DNA of 64,000 nt from UBA10364 sp905182675 (GTDB lineage: Bacteria; Bacteroidota; Bacteroidia; Flavobacteriales; Schleiferiaceae), in NCBI GenBank assembly GCA_963933975.1, contig CAWVWE010000005.1, positions 1 through 64,000 of the forward strand, read 5' to 3'. This document shows, piece by piece, positions 25,502 through 33,937 of the stretch. The notes under the pieces are model-generated. The model did not search any database. It was not told where the DNA came from and saw only the letters and a program-made list of their open reading frames with translations. The position numbers and the translations under genes are program-made. Positions within the stretch are counted from its first letter, which is position 1; the number at the start of each line of letters is the position of its first letter.

Positions 25502-26068
25502 ATGAAAACTTTTAGAAACACAGTTGCCACCATTTTTTTTGTAGGACTGAGCATTGTGCTAAGCTCTTCACAAAATGTATATGAAGAGGCTCGCCCAGAA
25601 CTCTACAGTTTAAATCAGATGGCAAGTCTAGGCGTAGGTGATAAGGCACCTGAAATTAGTATGCGTGATCCACAGGGAAACATATTAAACTTATCCGACC
25701 TAAAGGGTAAAGTAGTGCTCATTGATTTCTGGGCCTCGTGGTGTAGACCATGTCGTATGGAAAATCCTAATGTGGTTCGCACCTACAACAAATTCAAAAA
25801 TTCCGCATTTAAGAATGGAGATGGATTTGAGGTGTTTTCTGTAAGTCTAGATCAGAACAAAGCTGCGTGGATAAAAGGAATCGAACAAGACGGACTAGTT
25901 TGGAAAAACCATGTGTCAGATCTTCAATACTGGAGAAATGCAGCAGCCCAGACTTACAAAGTAAATAGCATTCCAGCGACATTCCTTATTGATGGCGAGG
26001 GAATCATAATCAAAAAAAACCTAAGAGGTCAAGCTCTGGCCAATACGCTTACAGCCCTAAAGAGATAA
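25502..26068 (+). CDS. Exported TlpA/ResA-like thioredoxin-fold protein
   Basis: A 188-residue protein starting MKTFRNTVATIFFVGLSIVL, a Sec signal peptide ending near residue 24. The mature part has the AhpC/TSA-Redoxin opening (VGDKAPEISMRDPQGNILNL), the active site WCRPC (80-84) and the cis-Pro region SIPATFLIDGEG. It should act as a thiol-disulfide reductase in the periplasm, perhaps for cytochrome c maturation or general redox repair; the substrate is not evident. An in-frame TTG 18 bases upstream is possible, but the ATG gives the better signal peptide. It is the last gene of the pcrA-murA unit, before a strong terminator. Confidence 0.9.
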   Translation: MKTFRNTVATIFFVGLSIVLSSSQNVYEEARPELYSLNQMASLGVGDKAPEISMRDPQGNILNLSDLKGKVVLIDFWASWCRPCRMENPNVVRTYNKFKNSAFKNGDGFEVFSVSLDQNKAAWIKGIEQDGLVWKNHVSDLQYWRNAAAQTYKVNSIPATFLIDGEGIIIKKNLRGQALANTLTALKR

Positions 26069-26084
26069 TTAATGGATTTTTATT

Positions 26085-26119
26085 AAAAAAGGCGACGGGC
26101 TAAAGCCGTCGCCTTTTTT
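26085..26119 (+). terminator. Rho-independent terminator after the TlpA-like gene
   Basis: AAAAAAGGCGACGG and CCGTCGCCTTTTTT form a 14-pair stem with a 7-base loop and a T run. It separates the murA operon from grpE-dnaJ. The A run on the left means it could also work in reverse. Confidence 0.93.
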
Positions 26120-26143
26120 ATGATCGGTTTTTTTCGCACGCGC

Positions 26144-26156
26144 TGACAGCTTGTCA
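26144..26156. promoter_or_regulatory. Inverted repeat TGACA-N3-TGTCA upstream of grpE
   Basis: TGACAGCTTGTCA is a perfect 5-3-5 inverted repeat 63 bases before the grpE start. An almost identical element (TGACACCGTGTCG on the minus strand) lies in front of lon. A regulatory role in the heat-shock response is an inference from this sharing. Confidence 0.4.
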
Positions 26157-26219
26157 CCGCAACCAGCGTTGGCCAGTAATTTGCTTTTACGTAGATAGAA
26201 TCAAGGAAATACACATACA

Positions 26220-26795
26220 ATGTCAGAAAAAGAAGTGCCCTCGAACGATGAATTACGTGATGACACGAACATCGAATCACAAGAGGACCATGTTGAAGAA
26301 AGCTCAGTGGATACTGAGAATCAAGAAGCTACTATTGATCCAATTCTTAAACTTGAAGAGGAAGTAAAGGATTTGAAAGATCAAAATTTAAGGCTCTATG
26401 CAGAGTTTGAAAATTTCAGACGTAGGTCAGCTAAGGAACGTCTTGAACTGATGGAAAGTGCAAACAAAGACACATTAGCAGCTTTACTGACAATATTGGA
26501 TGATTTTGACCGAGCACTAAAAAACACACAAGAATCTGAAGAAAATATAGCTGTTTTAGAGGGCATGAAGTTGATTCAACACAAGTTAACAGATACCTTA
26601 AAAAACAAGGGACTTATTGCCATGGAGAGTTCCGTTGGCAAAGCGTTTAATGTGGAAGAAATGGAAGCTATTACGCAAATCCCCGCACCTACCCCAGATA
26701 TGGCTGGTAAAGTGATTGATGAGGTGGAAAAAGGCTATAAAATTGGCGAAAAAGTTTTACGGTACTCTAAGGTAGTCGTAGGTAAAGAAGGATAA
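26220..26795 (+). CDS. grpE: Nucleotide exchange factor GrpE
   Basis: GrpE releases ADP from DnaK in the Hsp70 cycle. The 191 residues start with an acidic disordered stretch (1-45), then a coiled coil (LEEEVKDLKDQNLRLYAEFE), then the core NFRRRSAKERLELMESANKD, and end in the beta-rich domain (ITQIPAPTPDMAGKVIDEVE, GYKIGEKVLRYSKVVVGK). The dnaJ gene follows after one base. No dnaK is in the window. There is no exact -7 match upstream; the nearest is TAATTTG at 26177-26183. Confidence 0.96.
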   Translation: MSEKEVPSNDELRDDTNIESQEDHVEESSVDTENQEATIDPILKLEEEVKDLKDQNLRLYAEFENFRRRSAKERLELMESANKDTLAALLTILDDFDRALKNTQESEENIAVLEGMKLIQHKLTDTLKNKGLIAMESSVGKAFNVEEMEAITQIPAPTPDMAGKVIDEVEKGYKIGEKVLRYSKVVVGKEG

Positions 26796-26796
26796 G

Positions 26797-27909
26797 ATGG
26801 CAAAACGTGATTATTACGATATCCTTGGGGTGAGCAAAAACTCAAGTCAAGATGAAATTAAAAAAGCCTACCGCAAAGTGGCTTTAAAATACCATCCAGA
26901 CCGCAATCCGGACAATCAAGCTGCTGAGGATAAATTCAAAGAAGCTGCTGAAGCTTATGATGCATTAGGAAACGAAGAGAAGAGAAATAAGTATGACCAG
27001 TTTGGCCATTCGGCATTCGGTGCAGGAGGTGGTACAGGAGGAGGTGCAGGTTTCGGAGGCAACATGAATGACATCTTCGACATGTTCGGAGATATCTTTG
27101 GTGGAGGTCAATCTAGCGGAGGTTTTGGAGGTGGTCGTCAACGTCAAGTCAAAGGATCAAATCTACGTATCAAGGTAAAACTTACCTTAGAAGAGATTGC
27201 TGAAGGCGTTGAGAAAAAAATTAAAATCCGTAGGGCAAAAGTAGCCGATGGTGTAACGTTCAAAACATGTTCTACATGTAATGGAGCAGGCCAAGTTCAA
27301 CAAGTAACTAATACCATATTAGGTCAAATGCGTACTGCTGCCACATGTAATTCCTGTAATGGAGCAGGAAAAACTGTGGACCAAAAACCAAACGGCATAG
27401 GCAGTGATGGACTGGAACGTAAGGAAGAAGTAGTCAGTGTAAAAATACCTGCAGGCGTTCAAGATGGAATGCAACTTAGAGTTGGAGGCAAAGGGAATGA
27501 TGCCCTTGGTGGAATTCCAGGAGATCTAATTGTTCTTATTGAAGAAATAGAACATGACAATCTCACAAGAGATGGTGAGAATCTTCACTACGAACTCAAT
27601 CTCAGTTTTCCTGAAGCCACTCTTGGAACCTCTGTTGAGATACCTACCGTTAATGGAACCGTGAAAATCACTATTGATAACGGTACACAACCAGGTAAAA
27701 TTCTTAGACTTAAAAACAAAGGACTTCCAAGTATTCAAGGTTATGGACGTGGTGACCAACTCATACACATTAACGTATGGGTACCAAAGACTTTAAGCAC
27801 GGAAGAAAAGAAGACCATAGAAACATTAAAAGACAGTGACAATTTCATACCCAATCCCGGAAAATCTGATAAAGGTTTCTTTGATCGGGTCAAAGAGATG
27901 TTCTCTTGA
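26797..27909 (+). CDS. dnaJ: Chaperone DnaJ with a single zinc centre
   Basis: DnaJ delivers substrates to DnaK and stimulates its ATPase. The 370 residues comprise the J domain (1-70, HPD at 33-35), a Gly/Phe-rich linker (about 71-118) and the C-terminal substrate domains (LEEIAEGVEKKIKI onward). The cysteine-rich region has only two CxxCxGxG motifs, C158-C161 and C184-C187. By their flanks (VTNTILGQMRT between them) these are motifs 2 and 3, forming zinc centre II. Motifs 1 and 4 (zinc centre I) are missing. It is coupled to grpE and ends at a terminator. The name is secure by the grpE link and full-length architecture. Confidence 0.95.
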   Translation: MAKRDYYDILGVSKNSSQDEIKKAYRKVALKYHPDRNPDNQAAEDKFKEAAEAYDALGNEEKRNKYDQFGHSAFGAGGGTGGGAGFGGNMNDIFDMFGDIFGGGQSSGGFGGGRQRQVKGSNLRIKVKLTLEEIAEGVEKKIKIRRAKVADGVTFKTCSTCNGAGQVQQVTNTILGQMRTAATCNSCNGAGKTVDQKPNGIGSDGLERKEEVVSVKIPAGVQDGMQLRVGGKGNDALGGIPGDLIVLIEEIEHDNLTRDGENLHYELNLSFPEATLGTSVEIPTVNGTVKITIDNGTQPGKILRLKNKGLPSIQGYGRGDQLIHINVWVPKTLSTEEKKTIETLKDSDNFIPNPGKSDKGFFDRVKEMFS

Positions 27910-27928
27910 TAGACAATTGTATATCTTC

Positions 27929-27962
27929 AAACTCCCGTCTTTTAAAAGACGGGAGTTTTTTT
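27929..27962 (+). terminator. Rho-independent terminator after dnaJ
   Basis: AAACTCCCGTCTTTTAAAAG and its exact complement form an uninterrupted palindromic stem (27929-27958) running into a T run. It ends the grpE-dnaJ transcript. Confidence 0.92.
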
Positions 27963-28005
27963 ATACCTAAGTTAAATAACGCTTAACCGTTATAATTTAT
28001 ACGCC

Positions 28006-28908
28006 ATGATTACAGCAAAAGAAGTCACCAAGCATTATGGTGAAAAAATAGCCTTAGGTGGGGTTAGCCTAAATATTCCCAAAGGAAGTATTTATGGTCT
28101 TCTTGGTCCCAACGGAGCAGGTAAGACCTCTTTTATAAGGATCATGAATCAAATCAACGCACCAGATAGCGGTGAAATTCTTTTTAACGATAGGCCGCTA
28201 CATATAACAGATATTTCTCGTATTGGCTATTTGCCCGAGGAGCGTGGACTTTATAAAAAAATGAAAGTTGGCGAGCAAGTGCTCTACCTCGCTAAGCTAA
28301 AAGGCTTGACCACAGCCCAAGCAAAAGAACGCGCTCGCTCATGGTTTGATCGATTAGACATGCGTTCTTTTTGGGACAAGAAGGTGGAAGACTTAAGTAA
28401 AGGAATGGCTCAAAAAGTACAGTTCGTTACCACCGTTCTTCACGAGCCTGAATTACTGATTTTTGATGAGCCCTTTACAGGCTTTGATCCTATAAACACC
28501 AATCTGATAAAAAACGAAATTAAACGACTCAATAGCGAAGGAGCTACCGTGATATTTTCCACACATCGCATGGAAAGTGTTGAAGAAATTTGTACTGATA
28601 TTGGTTTAATCAATAATGGAACCGTTATGGTTGAGGGACCGTTGTTAGAGATTCGTAAACGTTACAAAGACGGGACTTATTCTTTTACTACAACCGTCCC
28701 ATTTGAATTCGAACAAACTACTTTTGTCTCTCAAGGCGACATTCATACAGGCTACCAAACTGTATTGAAGTTGGATGTATATCCAAAAGATCTTGTCATT
28801 GACTTAGCTCAAAAAGGACAATTGATTGCATTTGAGGAAGTTCTTCCAAAGGTCAGTGATATATTTATAGACATCGTACAGAATGGACCTAAACACAATA
28901 CATTATGA
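28006..28908 (+). CDS. ABC transporter ATP-binding protein, NatA/DrrA type
   Basis: This is the ATPase of an ABC-2 exporter acting at the inner membrane. The 300 residues have Walker A GPNGAGKT (34-41), a Q-loop region (RIMNQINAP), the signature DLSKGMAQKVQF, Walker B LLIFDEPFTG and the H-loop FSTHRMES. The C-terminal 80 residues are an accessory domain typical of NatA-like ATPases. It overlaps the permease gene by 4 bases (ATGA). In Bacteroidota such pairs are often annotated as sodium efflux NatAB; the substrate cannot be told from sequence. Confidence 0.9.
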   Translation: MITAKEVTKHYGEKIALGGVSLNIPKGSIYGLLGPNGAGKTSFIRIMNQINAPDSGEILFNDRPLHITDISRIGYLPEERGLYKKMKVGEQVLYLAKLKGLTTAQAKERARSWFDRLDMRSFWDKKVEDLSKGMAQKVQFVTTVLHEPELLIFDEPFTGFDPINTNLIKNEIKRLNSEGATVIFSTHRMESVEEICTDIGLINNGTVMVEGPLLEIRKRYKDGTYSFTTTVPFEFEQTTFVSQGDIHTGYQTVLKLDVYPKDLVIDLAQKGQLIAFEEVLPKVSDIFIDIVQNGPKHNTL

Positions 28909-30215
28909 GAAGCCCCATCTTATTAATTATTGAGAGAGAGTTTATTACCAGGGTTAGAAAGAAGACCTTCTTGGTAATTACCATCATCGCACCAGTACTG
29001 TTTGCAGCTTTAATGATTGTCCCTAGTGTACTCGCTAGTTTGCCTGCGGATCACAAAAACATCGTCGTTCTAGATGAACCTGCTTTGTTACTTCCTGAGG
29101 TGGGTAATGAGCAATTCGCTTTAGATTATTTAAATCCCACGGAATTCGATTTAGAATTGGCCAAGGATTACCTCAGAGATTCTGACAAGGATGCACTGTT
29201 GTATATTCCCGCTGGAGAAGGTTGGGATCCTGATTTCATCAAACGTAATATCCTACTCTACGGTAAAGAAGATATTGGGATGGAGCTTCAAGGATTTATT
29301 GAAAACCGAATTGAAGAGAAAATAAATCAGCAAAAACTACTGAAGCAAGGCGTAGATCCGGAGGTGGTTAACCAAGCTAAAACTCAAGTATCTATCAAAA
29401 GTTTTACGCTCGGTGAAGAAGATGGCCAAGATGAAACCAGCGCCACTCCGTTAAAAATGGGTTTAGGCTATATAGCGGGAATGATGATCTACTTCTTCAT
29501 CTTCTTCTATTCCGTTCAAGTGATGAGAGGGGTTATCGAAGAGAAAACCAGCAGAATAGTTGAAGTTATTATTTCGAGTGTACGTCCATACCAGCTGATG
29601 CTTGGTAAAATTTTAGGGATCGGATTGGTAGGTGTAGTTCAGTTCTTGATTTGGATCATTCTATCTTCATTAATTTATGTGGTCGTAAGTCAATTTATAT
29701 ATCCTGAAATATTTGCGCAACAGTCAATAGCCGGACCTAACGGACCTGATTTAAATGTCCTAGAAACCGCTGGTGTATTCGATATGTTGAGCAGCATCAA
29801 TTTCCCATTAGTTATTGGTGGGTTTATCTTCTACTTCTTCGGGGGGTATTTCCTATATAGTGCACTTTTTGCGGCACTAGGATCTGCTATTGATCAAGAA
29901 GCCGATTCTCAGCAATTCATGCTACCCGTAACCGCTCCTATGATTATTGCCATTATAACGGCTATGAATGTCATTCAAGAGCCCAATGGACAATTGGCAT
30001 TTTGGATGAGTATGATTCCATTAACTTCACCTATTACTATGATGATTAGATTGCCCTTTGGAATTCCGCTTTGGGAAGTCGCTCTAAGTGGCGCTATACT
30101 CGTAGCATCATTCTTTGCAGTGGTGGGAGTCGCAGGCAAAATTTATCATGTCGGCATATTGATGTACGGAAAAAAGGTAACCTGGAAAGAATTATATAAA
30201 TGGCTGAAGTATTAA
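28905..30215 (+). CDS. ABC-2 type permease, NatB-like
   Basis: This is the membrane partner of the preceding ATPase. The 436 residues have one N-terminal membrane helix (FLVITIIAPVLFAALMIVP), a large extracytoplasmic domain (about 45-185) and five or six C-terminal helices starting MGLGYIAGMMIYFFIFFYSV. The cytoplasmic segment RGVIEEKTSRIVEVIISSVR after the first of these is the hallmark of NatB/YhaP-type permeases. The end of the gene overlaps the mscS-like start by 16 bases. Confidence 0.9.
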   Translation: MRSPILLIIEREFITRVRKKTFLVITIIAPVLFAALMIVPSVLASLPADHKNIVVLDEPALLLPEVGNEQFALDYLNPTEFDLELAKDYLRDSDKDALLYIPAGEGWDPDFIKRNILLYGKEDIGMELQGFIENRIEEKINQQKLLKQGVDPEVVNQAKTQVSIKSFTLGEEDGQDETSATPLKMGLGYIAGMMIYFFIFFYSVQVMRGVIEEKTSRIVEVIISSVRPYQLMLGKILGIGLVGVVQFLIWIILSSLIYVVVSQFIYPEIFAQQSIAGPNGPDLNVLETAGVFDMLSSINFPLVIGGFIFYFFGGYFLYSALFAALGSAIDQEADSQQFMLPVTAPMIIAIITAMNVIQEPNGQLAFWMSMIPLTSPITMMIRLPFGIPLWEVALSGAILVASFFAVVGVAGKIYHVGILMYGKKVTWKELYKWLKY

Positions 30216-31138
30216 ATAGTATTTGGAGTTTTTTATCTCACCTGCTCCATTTTGAACTGTGGGGTAATGATCTCATTAGACTTTCTGTAAAGAGCTTGCT
30301 TCAAGTAATCCTGCTATTCGCAGTAGCGAGATATGGTTTTTGGGCACTAACAAGAGTTTTCTTGCGCAATAAGTCGGGTAACACGTATGATGAAGGCCGA
30401 AAATACACCATCATACAAATATCTAAATACCTCATATACACCGTAGTCATTGTTATCGCCCTAGAGACCATTGGAGTTAAGGTAACGGCACTATTAGCCG
30501 CGTCCACTGCGTTGTTTGTAGGTTTAGGATTAGGTTTACAAGATGCCTTCAAGGATTTGAGTTCTGGTGTTATCATTCTTATGGAACGTACGCTGACTGT
30601 TGGCGATATTATTCAGATGCAAGATCAGATAGGTAAAGTCGAAGCAGTTGGACTTCGAACAACTACAGTTAGAACAAGAGATGATATTTTAATCATTGTT
30701 CCCAATTCTAGGCTAACCAACGATGTGGTCATTAATCTAACTCACAGTGAAGAGACTACAAGGTTTTCTATAAACGTCAGTGTTGCCTTTGGAAGTGATA
30801 CCGAGCGAGTTGCTCGTATTCTAAAAAAAATTGCGCTAGACCATCCCGAGTCTGATCCTATTCAGGAGCCATTGGTAATACTCAAGGACTTTGGTGACAG
30901 TGCGCTCATTTTTGAACTTAACTTTTATACAAGAAATCTGTTTTTTGTAGAAAAAATAAAAAGTGAAATTCGTTTCGAAATAGACAAACAATTCAGAACA
31001 GAGAAAATCATAATTCCATTCCCTCAGCGTACCGTATGGCACGGCACAGAGCGCGTTACGCAGTTTGAAGACGGAATAGTTGGTACAGGAGAGGTACGAT
31101 CTTCTGAGACAGACGCTCCATCAAATCGGCCATTTTAA
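30200..31138 (+). CDS. Small-conductance mechanosensitive channel, MscS family
   Basis: The protein opens under membrane tension and releases solutes on osmotic downshift. The 312 residues have three membrane helices (about 25-45, 75-95, 100-125). The pore helix is Ala/Gly-rich (AASTALFVGLGLGLQDAFKD), followed by the beta domain (GVIILMERTLTVGDIIQ, TTTVRTRDDILIIVPNS) and a C-terminal alpha/beta domain. About 40 polar residues follow it. The start lies inside the permease gene, so translation is probably coupled. Confidence 0.92.
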   Translation: MAEVLNSIWSFLSHLLHFELWGNDLIRLSVKSLLQVILLFAVARYGFWALTRVFLRNKSGNTYDEGRKYTIIQISKYLIYTVVIVIALETIGVKVTALLAASTALFVGLGLGLQDAFKDLSSGVIILMERTLTVGDIIQMQDQIGKVEAVGLRTTTVRTRDDILIIVPNSRLTNDVVINLTHSEETTRFSINVSVAFGSDTERVARILKKIALDHPESDPIQEPLVILKDFGDSALIFELNFYTRNLFFVEKIKSEIRFEIDKQFRTEKIIIPFPQRTVWHGTERVTQFEDGIVGTGEVRSSETDAPSNRPF

Positions 31139-31149
31139 AATCCCTACGT

Positions 31150-32313
31150 ATGAGCAGAATACTATTAATTGAAGACGAAGAAGGTATTCGTCGTGTATTG
31201 AAAAAGATACTCTTAGAGGAAGACCGTTCGCACGAAATTCATGAAGCTGCAGATGGTAAATCAGCTATTACCACTTTTGGAGATGGCAATTGGGATCTTG
31301 TTTTCTGTGATATTAAAATGCCCTATGTAGACGGAATTGAAGTTCTTGAACATATGATGAGTGTCAATGCTGAAGTACCTGTAATTATGATTAGTGGACA
31401 TGGTGATATTAATACCGCTGTGGACTGTCTTAAGAAAGGTGCATTTGACTACTTACCAAAGCCACCCGACCTTAATAGATTATTGAGTACGGTGCGTCAC
31501 GCTTTAGACCATAAACACCTTGTTCAGGAAGTCAAAACCTTGAAAAAGAAGGTTAGTAAGAAGTATACCATGATTGGTGAGAGCGCAGGGATGGATGAGC
31601 TTCGAGATATGATTTCGAAAGTTGCTCCATCTGAAGCTCGAGTTTTAATCACCGGTCCTAATGGGTCGGGTAAAGAGCTCGTCGCCCATCAAATCCACGA
31701 GCACAGTGAGCGTTCAAAATCACCTATGATTGAGGTGAACTGTGCTGCAATACCTGCTGAGCTTATCGAAAGTGAGTTATTCGGACATAAAAAAGGGGCC
31801 TTTACAGGTGCACAAAAAGACCGAAAAGGAAAGTTCGAATTGGCACATTCTGGTACCTTATTTCTAGATGAAATTGGAGACATGAGCTTGAGCGCGCAGG
31901 CAAAAGTACTCCGTGCACTTCAAGAACATAAAGTAACTCCGGTCGGAGGAGAAAGAAGTATCCAAGTTGATGTACGTGTATTAGCCGCAACCAATAAAGA
32001 CCTTCAGACTGAGATTTCGGAAGGACGGTTTAGAGAAGATCTTTACCACCGCCTGAGTGTGATTTTGATTGAGGTGCCTGGACTGAATGATCGAAAAGAT
32101 GATATTCCATTATTAGCAAGCCATTTCCTCCAGCAAGTTGCATCTGAATACGGCGTTAAGAAAAAAGACATAGATGCTAATGCCATAAAGGCATTACAAG
32201 ACTATAATTGGACCGGTAATATTCGAGAATTTAGAAATGTGATTGAACGTCTACATATTTTAAGTGGTGACCCCATTACTAAGTCGTGTGTAATTAAATT
32301 CGCACGGAAATAA
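31150..32313 (+). CDS. Sigma-54-type response regulator lacking a DNA-binding domain
   Basis: The 387 residues comprise a receiver domain (1-120; phosphoacceptor Asp54, Lys104 in PKP) and an AAA+ domain (about 140-370). The AAA+ part has Walker A GPNGSGKE (169-176), the sigma-54 contact loop GAFTGA (216-221), Walker B GTLFLDEIGD, and R-finger and lid motifs ending GNIREFRNVIERL. Only about 25 residues follow, so the Fis-type helix-turn-helix of NtrC is absent. It should still hydrolyse ATP and touch sigma-54 holoenzyme, but from solution or through a partner. No histidine kinase is adjacent. I recall similar HTH-less regulators in other flavobacteria. Confidence 0.9.
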   Translation: MSRILLIEDEEGIRRVLKKILLEEDRSHEIHEAADGKSAITTFGDGNWDLVFCDIKMPYVDGIEVLEHMMSVNAEVPVIMISGHGDINTAVDCLKKGAFDYLPKPPDLNRLLSTVRHALDHKHLVQEVKTLKKKVSKKYTMIGESAGMDELRDMISKVAPSEARVLITGPNGSGKELVAHQIHEHSERSKSPMIEVNCAAIPAELIESELFGHKKGAFTGAQKDRKGKFELAHSGTLFLDEIGDMSLSAQAKVLRALQEHKVTPVGGERSIQVDVRVLAATNKDLQTEISEGRFREDLYHRLSVILIEVPGLNDRKDDIPLLASHFLQQVASEYGVKKKDIDANAIKALQDYNWTGNIREFRNVIERLHILSGDPITKSCVIKFARK

Positions 32314-32316
32314 GCG

Positions 32317-32324
32317 TACTTTTG
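32317..32324 (+). promoter_or_regulatory. -7 element upstream of the small acidic gene
   Basis: TACTTTTG matches TAnnTTTG exactly and starts 4 bases after the regulator stop codon. The ATG is 16 bases downstream. No TTG stands at the usual distance. It may give a second transcript for the small acidic protein and the MATE gene. Confidence 0.45.
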
Positions 32325-32340
32325 CTGCAAATACTAGATT

Positions 32341-32568
32341 ATGAGTTTTCCGAAATTCTTGGTTGCTGACAACACAGATTTACCAGATGCTATTTACATT
32401 GTTCACACCGAATTTCCCTCTTTCATTCTCAACCTTGAGGACGATGAGGTGAAGTGGATGGATGACATCAGTGATGAAGACGAGGGAGACCTTACCAAAA
32501 CTCTGGAAGCTTTGATCGATGAAGCTGAAGCTTTTTATATCCGAGAAGTAGAGCGTTACAATCTCTAG
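32341..32568 (+). CDS. Conserved small acidic protein of unknown function
   Basis: A 75-residue protein starting MSFPKFLVADNTDLPDAIY. It has a beta-rich first half (IYIVHTEFPSFILNLEDDEV) and an acidic helical second half (DEDEGDLTKTLEALIDEAEA), with no signal peptide and no Cys. I recall similar proteins in other flavobacteria at the same place but know no function. A separate -7 element suggests it is made independently of the regulator. Confidence 0.75.
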   Translation: MSFPKFLVADNTDLPDAIYIVHTEFPSFILNLEDDEVKWMDDISDEDEGDLTKTLEALIDEAEAFYIREVERYNL

Positions 32569-32569
32569 A

Positions 32570-33937
32570 GTGTCGTACCGCTGGAGCACATATAGCAACC
32601 AGTATAAGATTAGCATGAACCTCGCCTACCCTGTTGTTATAGGTTCACTAGGGCAGATAATGGTGAGCGTCGCTGATTCTATCATGGTAGGTAAGTTCCT
32701 GGGAACGATTCCTTTGGCTGCCACATCATTCGCTGTTTCAATCATCATAATTCCAATGGTTTTTGCCATGGGAGTAGCCTATGGACTTACTCCCCTTGTC
32801 GCTGCTGCAGATGGCTCAGGAGATTCAAAATCCGCTACTAGATATTTCAAAAACGGCTTGGTACTCAATAGTGTCCTAGGACTTATTATTTATGGTGCTA
32901 TAGCTTTGTTCGCAAAAGGTGCACACCTACTAGGGCAGGACCCTAGAGTAGTTGAAGCTGCCTTACCGTATGTGCATCTGGTAGGGTTTTCTATAATACC
33001 CATGATGAGCTTTTTCGCCTTTAAGCAATTCGCAGAGGGTCTTAGTGACACTAAAGCTGCCATGAAGGTCAGTTTAGGGGCTAACATTCTTAATATTCTA
33101 TTAAATTACCCCTTGATCACAGGCTGGGGACCCTTTCCTGAACTAGGACTATTAGGCGCAGCCGTTAGTACATTAAGTACACGCTTCTTGATGCTGGCGG
33201 GAATGGCATTGTACATTCGAAAGAAAGAAAAATTTGCTGAATACTGGGGACACTGGCGAGCTGTGAAAGTCGAGTGGAAATGCATCAGAGAGATTTTGAA
33301 AATTGGAGTACCCAGTGGACTACAGTATGTTTTTGAAGCAGGTGCGTTTGCCATGAGTGGTGTCATCGTAGGTATGATAGGCCCTGTACAACAAGCTGCT
33401 CACCAAATCGCTTTAAACATTGCTTCAGTGAGTTATATGATGGTCAGTGGACTCGGCGCTGCAGGAGCAATTAGAATGGGAAACCAATTGGGTAAGAAGA
33501 ACATACCAATGCTGAGACTCGCTGGTCAAAGTATTTTTCACTTGACCTTCTTTCTGATGATTATTACCACGGGATTACTGATACTGATGCGAAACGTACT
33601 ACCCGAGTTCTACAGTTCAGATCCTGAAGTTCTTCAATACACTGCAGTCCTGATAGTAGCAGCCGGTTTATTCCAACTGCCTGATGGAATGCAGGCGACA
33701 GCATTAGGAGTTCTACGTGGGATTAAGGATGTTAATGTACCCACTGTGATATCATTTTTTAGCTATTGGGTTATCGCCGTTCCGCTAGGATATTATTTAG
33801 GCGTCAGTGCTGGCTATGGCGCATTAGGTGTATGGATAGGGTTGGCGACAGGGCTAGTTTTAGCATCTATAGCCTTATACTATAGATTTCAAAATAGGAC
33901 TAAAAAATTACAGGAAACCAATCCTGAAGATTTGTAG
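32570..33937 (+). CDS. MATE family multidrug exporter
   Basis: A cation-coupled exporter of drugs and cationic compounds in the inner membrane. The 455 residues have about twelve membrane helices in two homologous halves. The first half begins NLAYPVVIGSLGQIMVSVAD, where the second conserved motif (DSIMVG) follows; the second half repeats this around GVPSGLQYVFEAGAF. The GTG start at 32570 is one base after the previous stop and keeps the usual short cytoplasmic N-terminus; an ATG at 32615 is the alternative. Its stop codon abuts the stop of the convergent peptidase gene, leaving no room for a terminator. Confidence 0.93.
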   Translation: MSYRWSTYSNQYKISMNLAYPVVIGSLGQIMVSVADSIMVGKFLGTIPLAATSFAVSIIIIPMVFAMGVAYGLTPLVAAADGSGDSKSATRYFKNGLVLNSVLGLIIYGAIALFAKGAHLLGQDPRVVEAALPYVHLVGFSIIPMMSFFAFKQFAEGLSDTKAAMKVSLGANILNILLNYPLITGWGPFPELGLLGAAVSTLSTRFLMLAGMALYIRKKEKFAEYWGHWRAVKVEWKCIREILKIGVPSGLQYVFEAGAFAMSGVIVGMIGPVQQAAHQIALNIASVSYMMVSGLGAAGAIRMGNQLGKKNIPMLRLAGQSIFHLTFFLMIITTGLLILMRNVLPEFYSSDPEVLQYTAVLIVAAGLFQLPDGMQATALGVLRGIKDVNVPTVISFFSYWVIAVPLGYYLGVSAGYGALGVWIGLATGLVLASIALYYRFQNRTKKLQETNPEDL

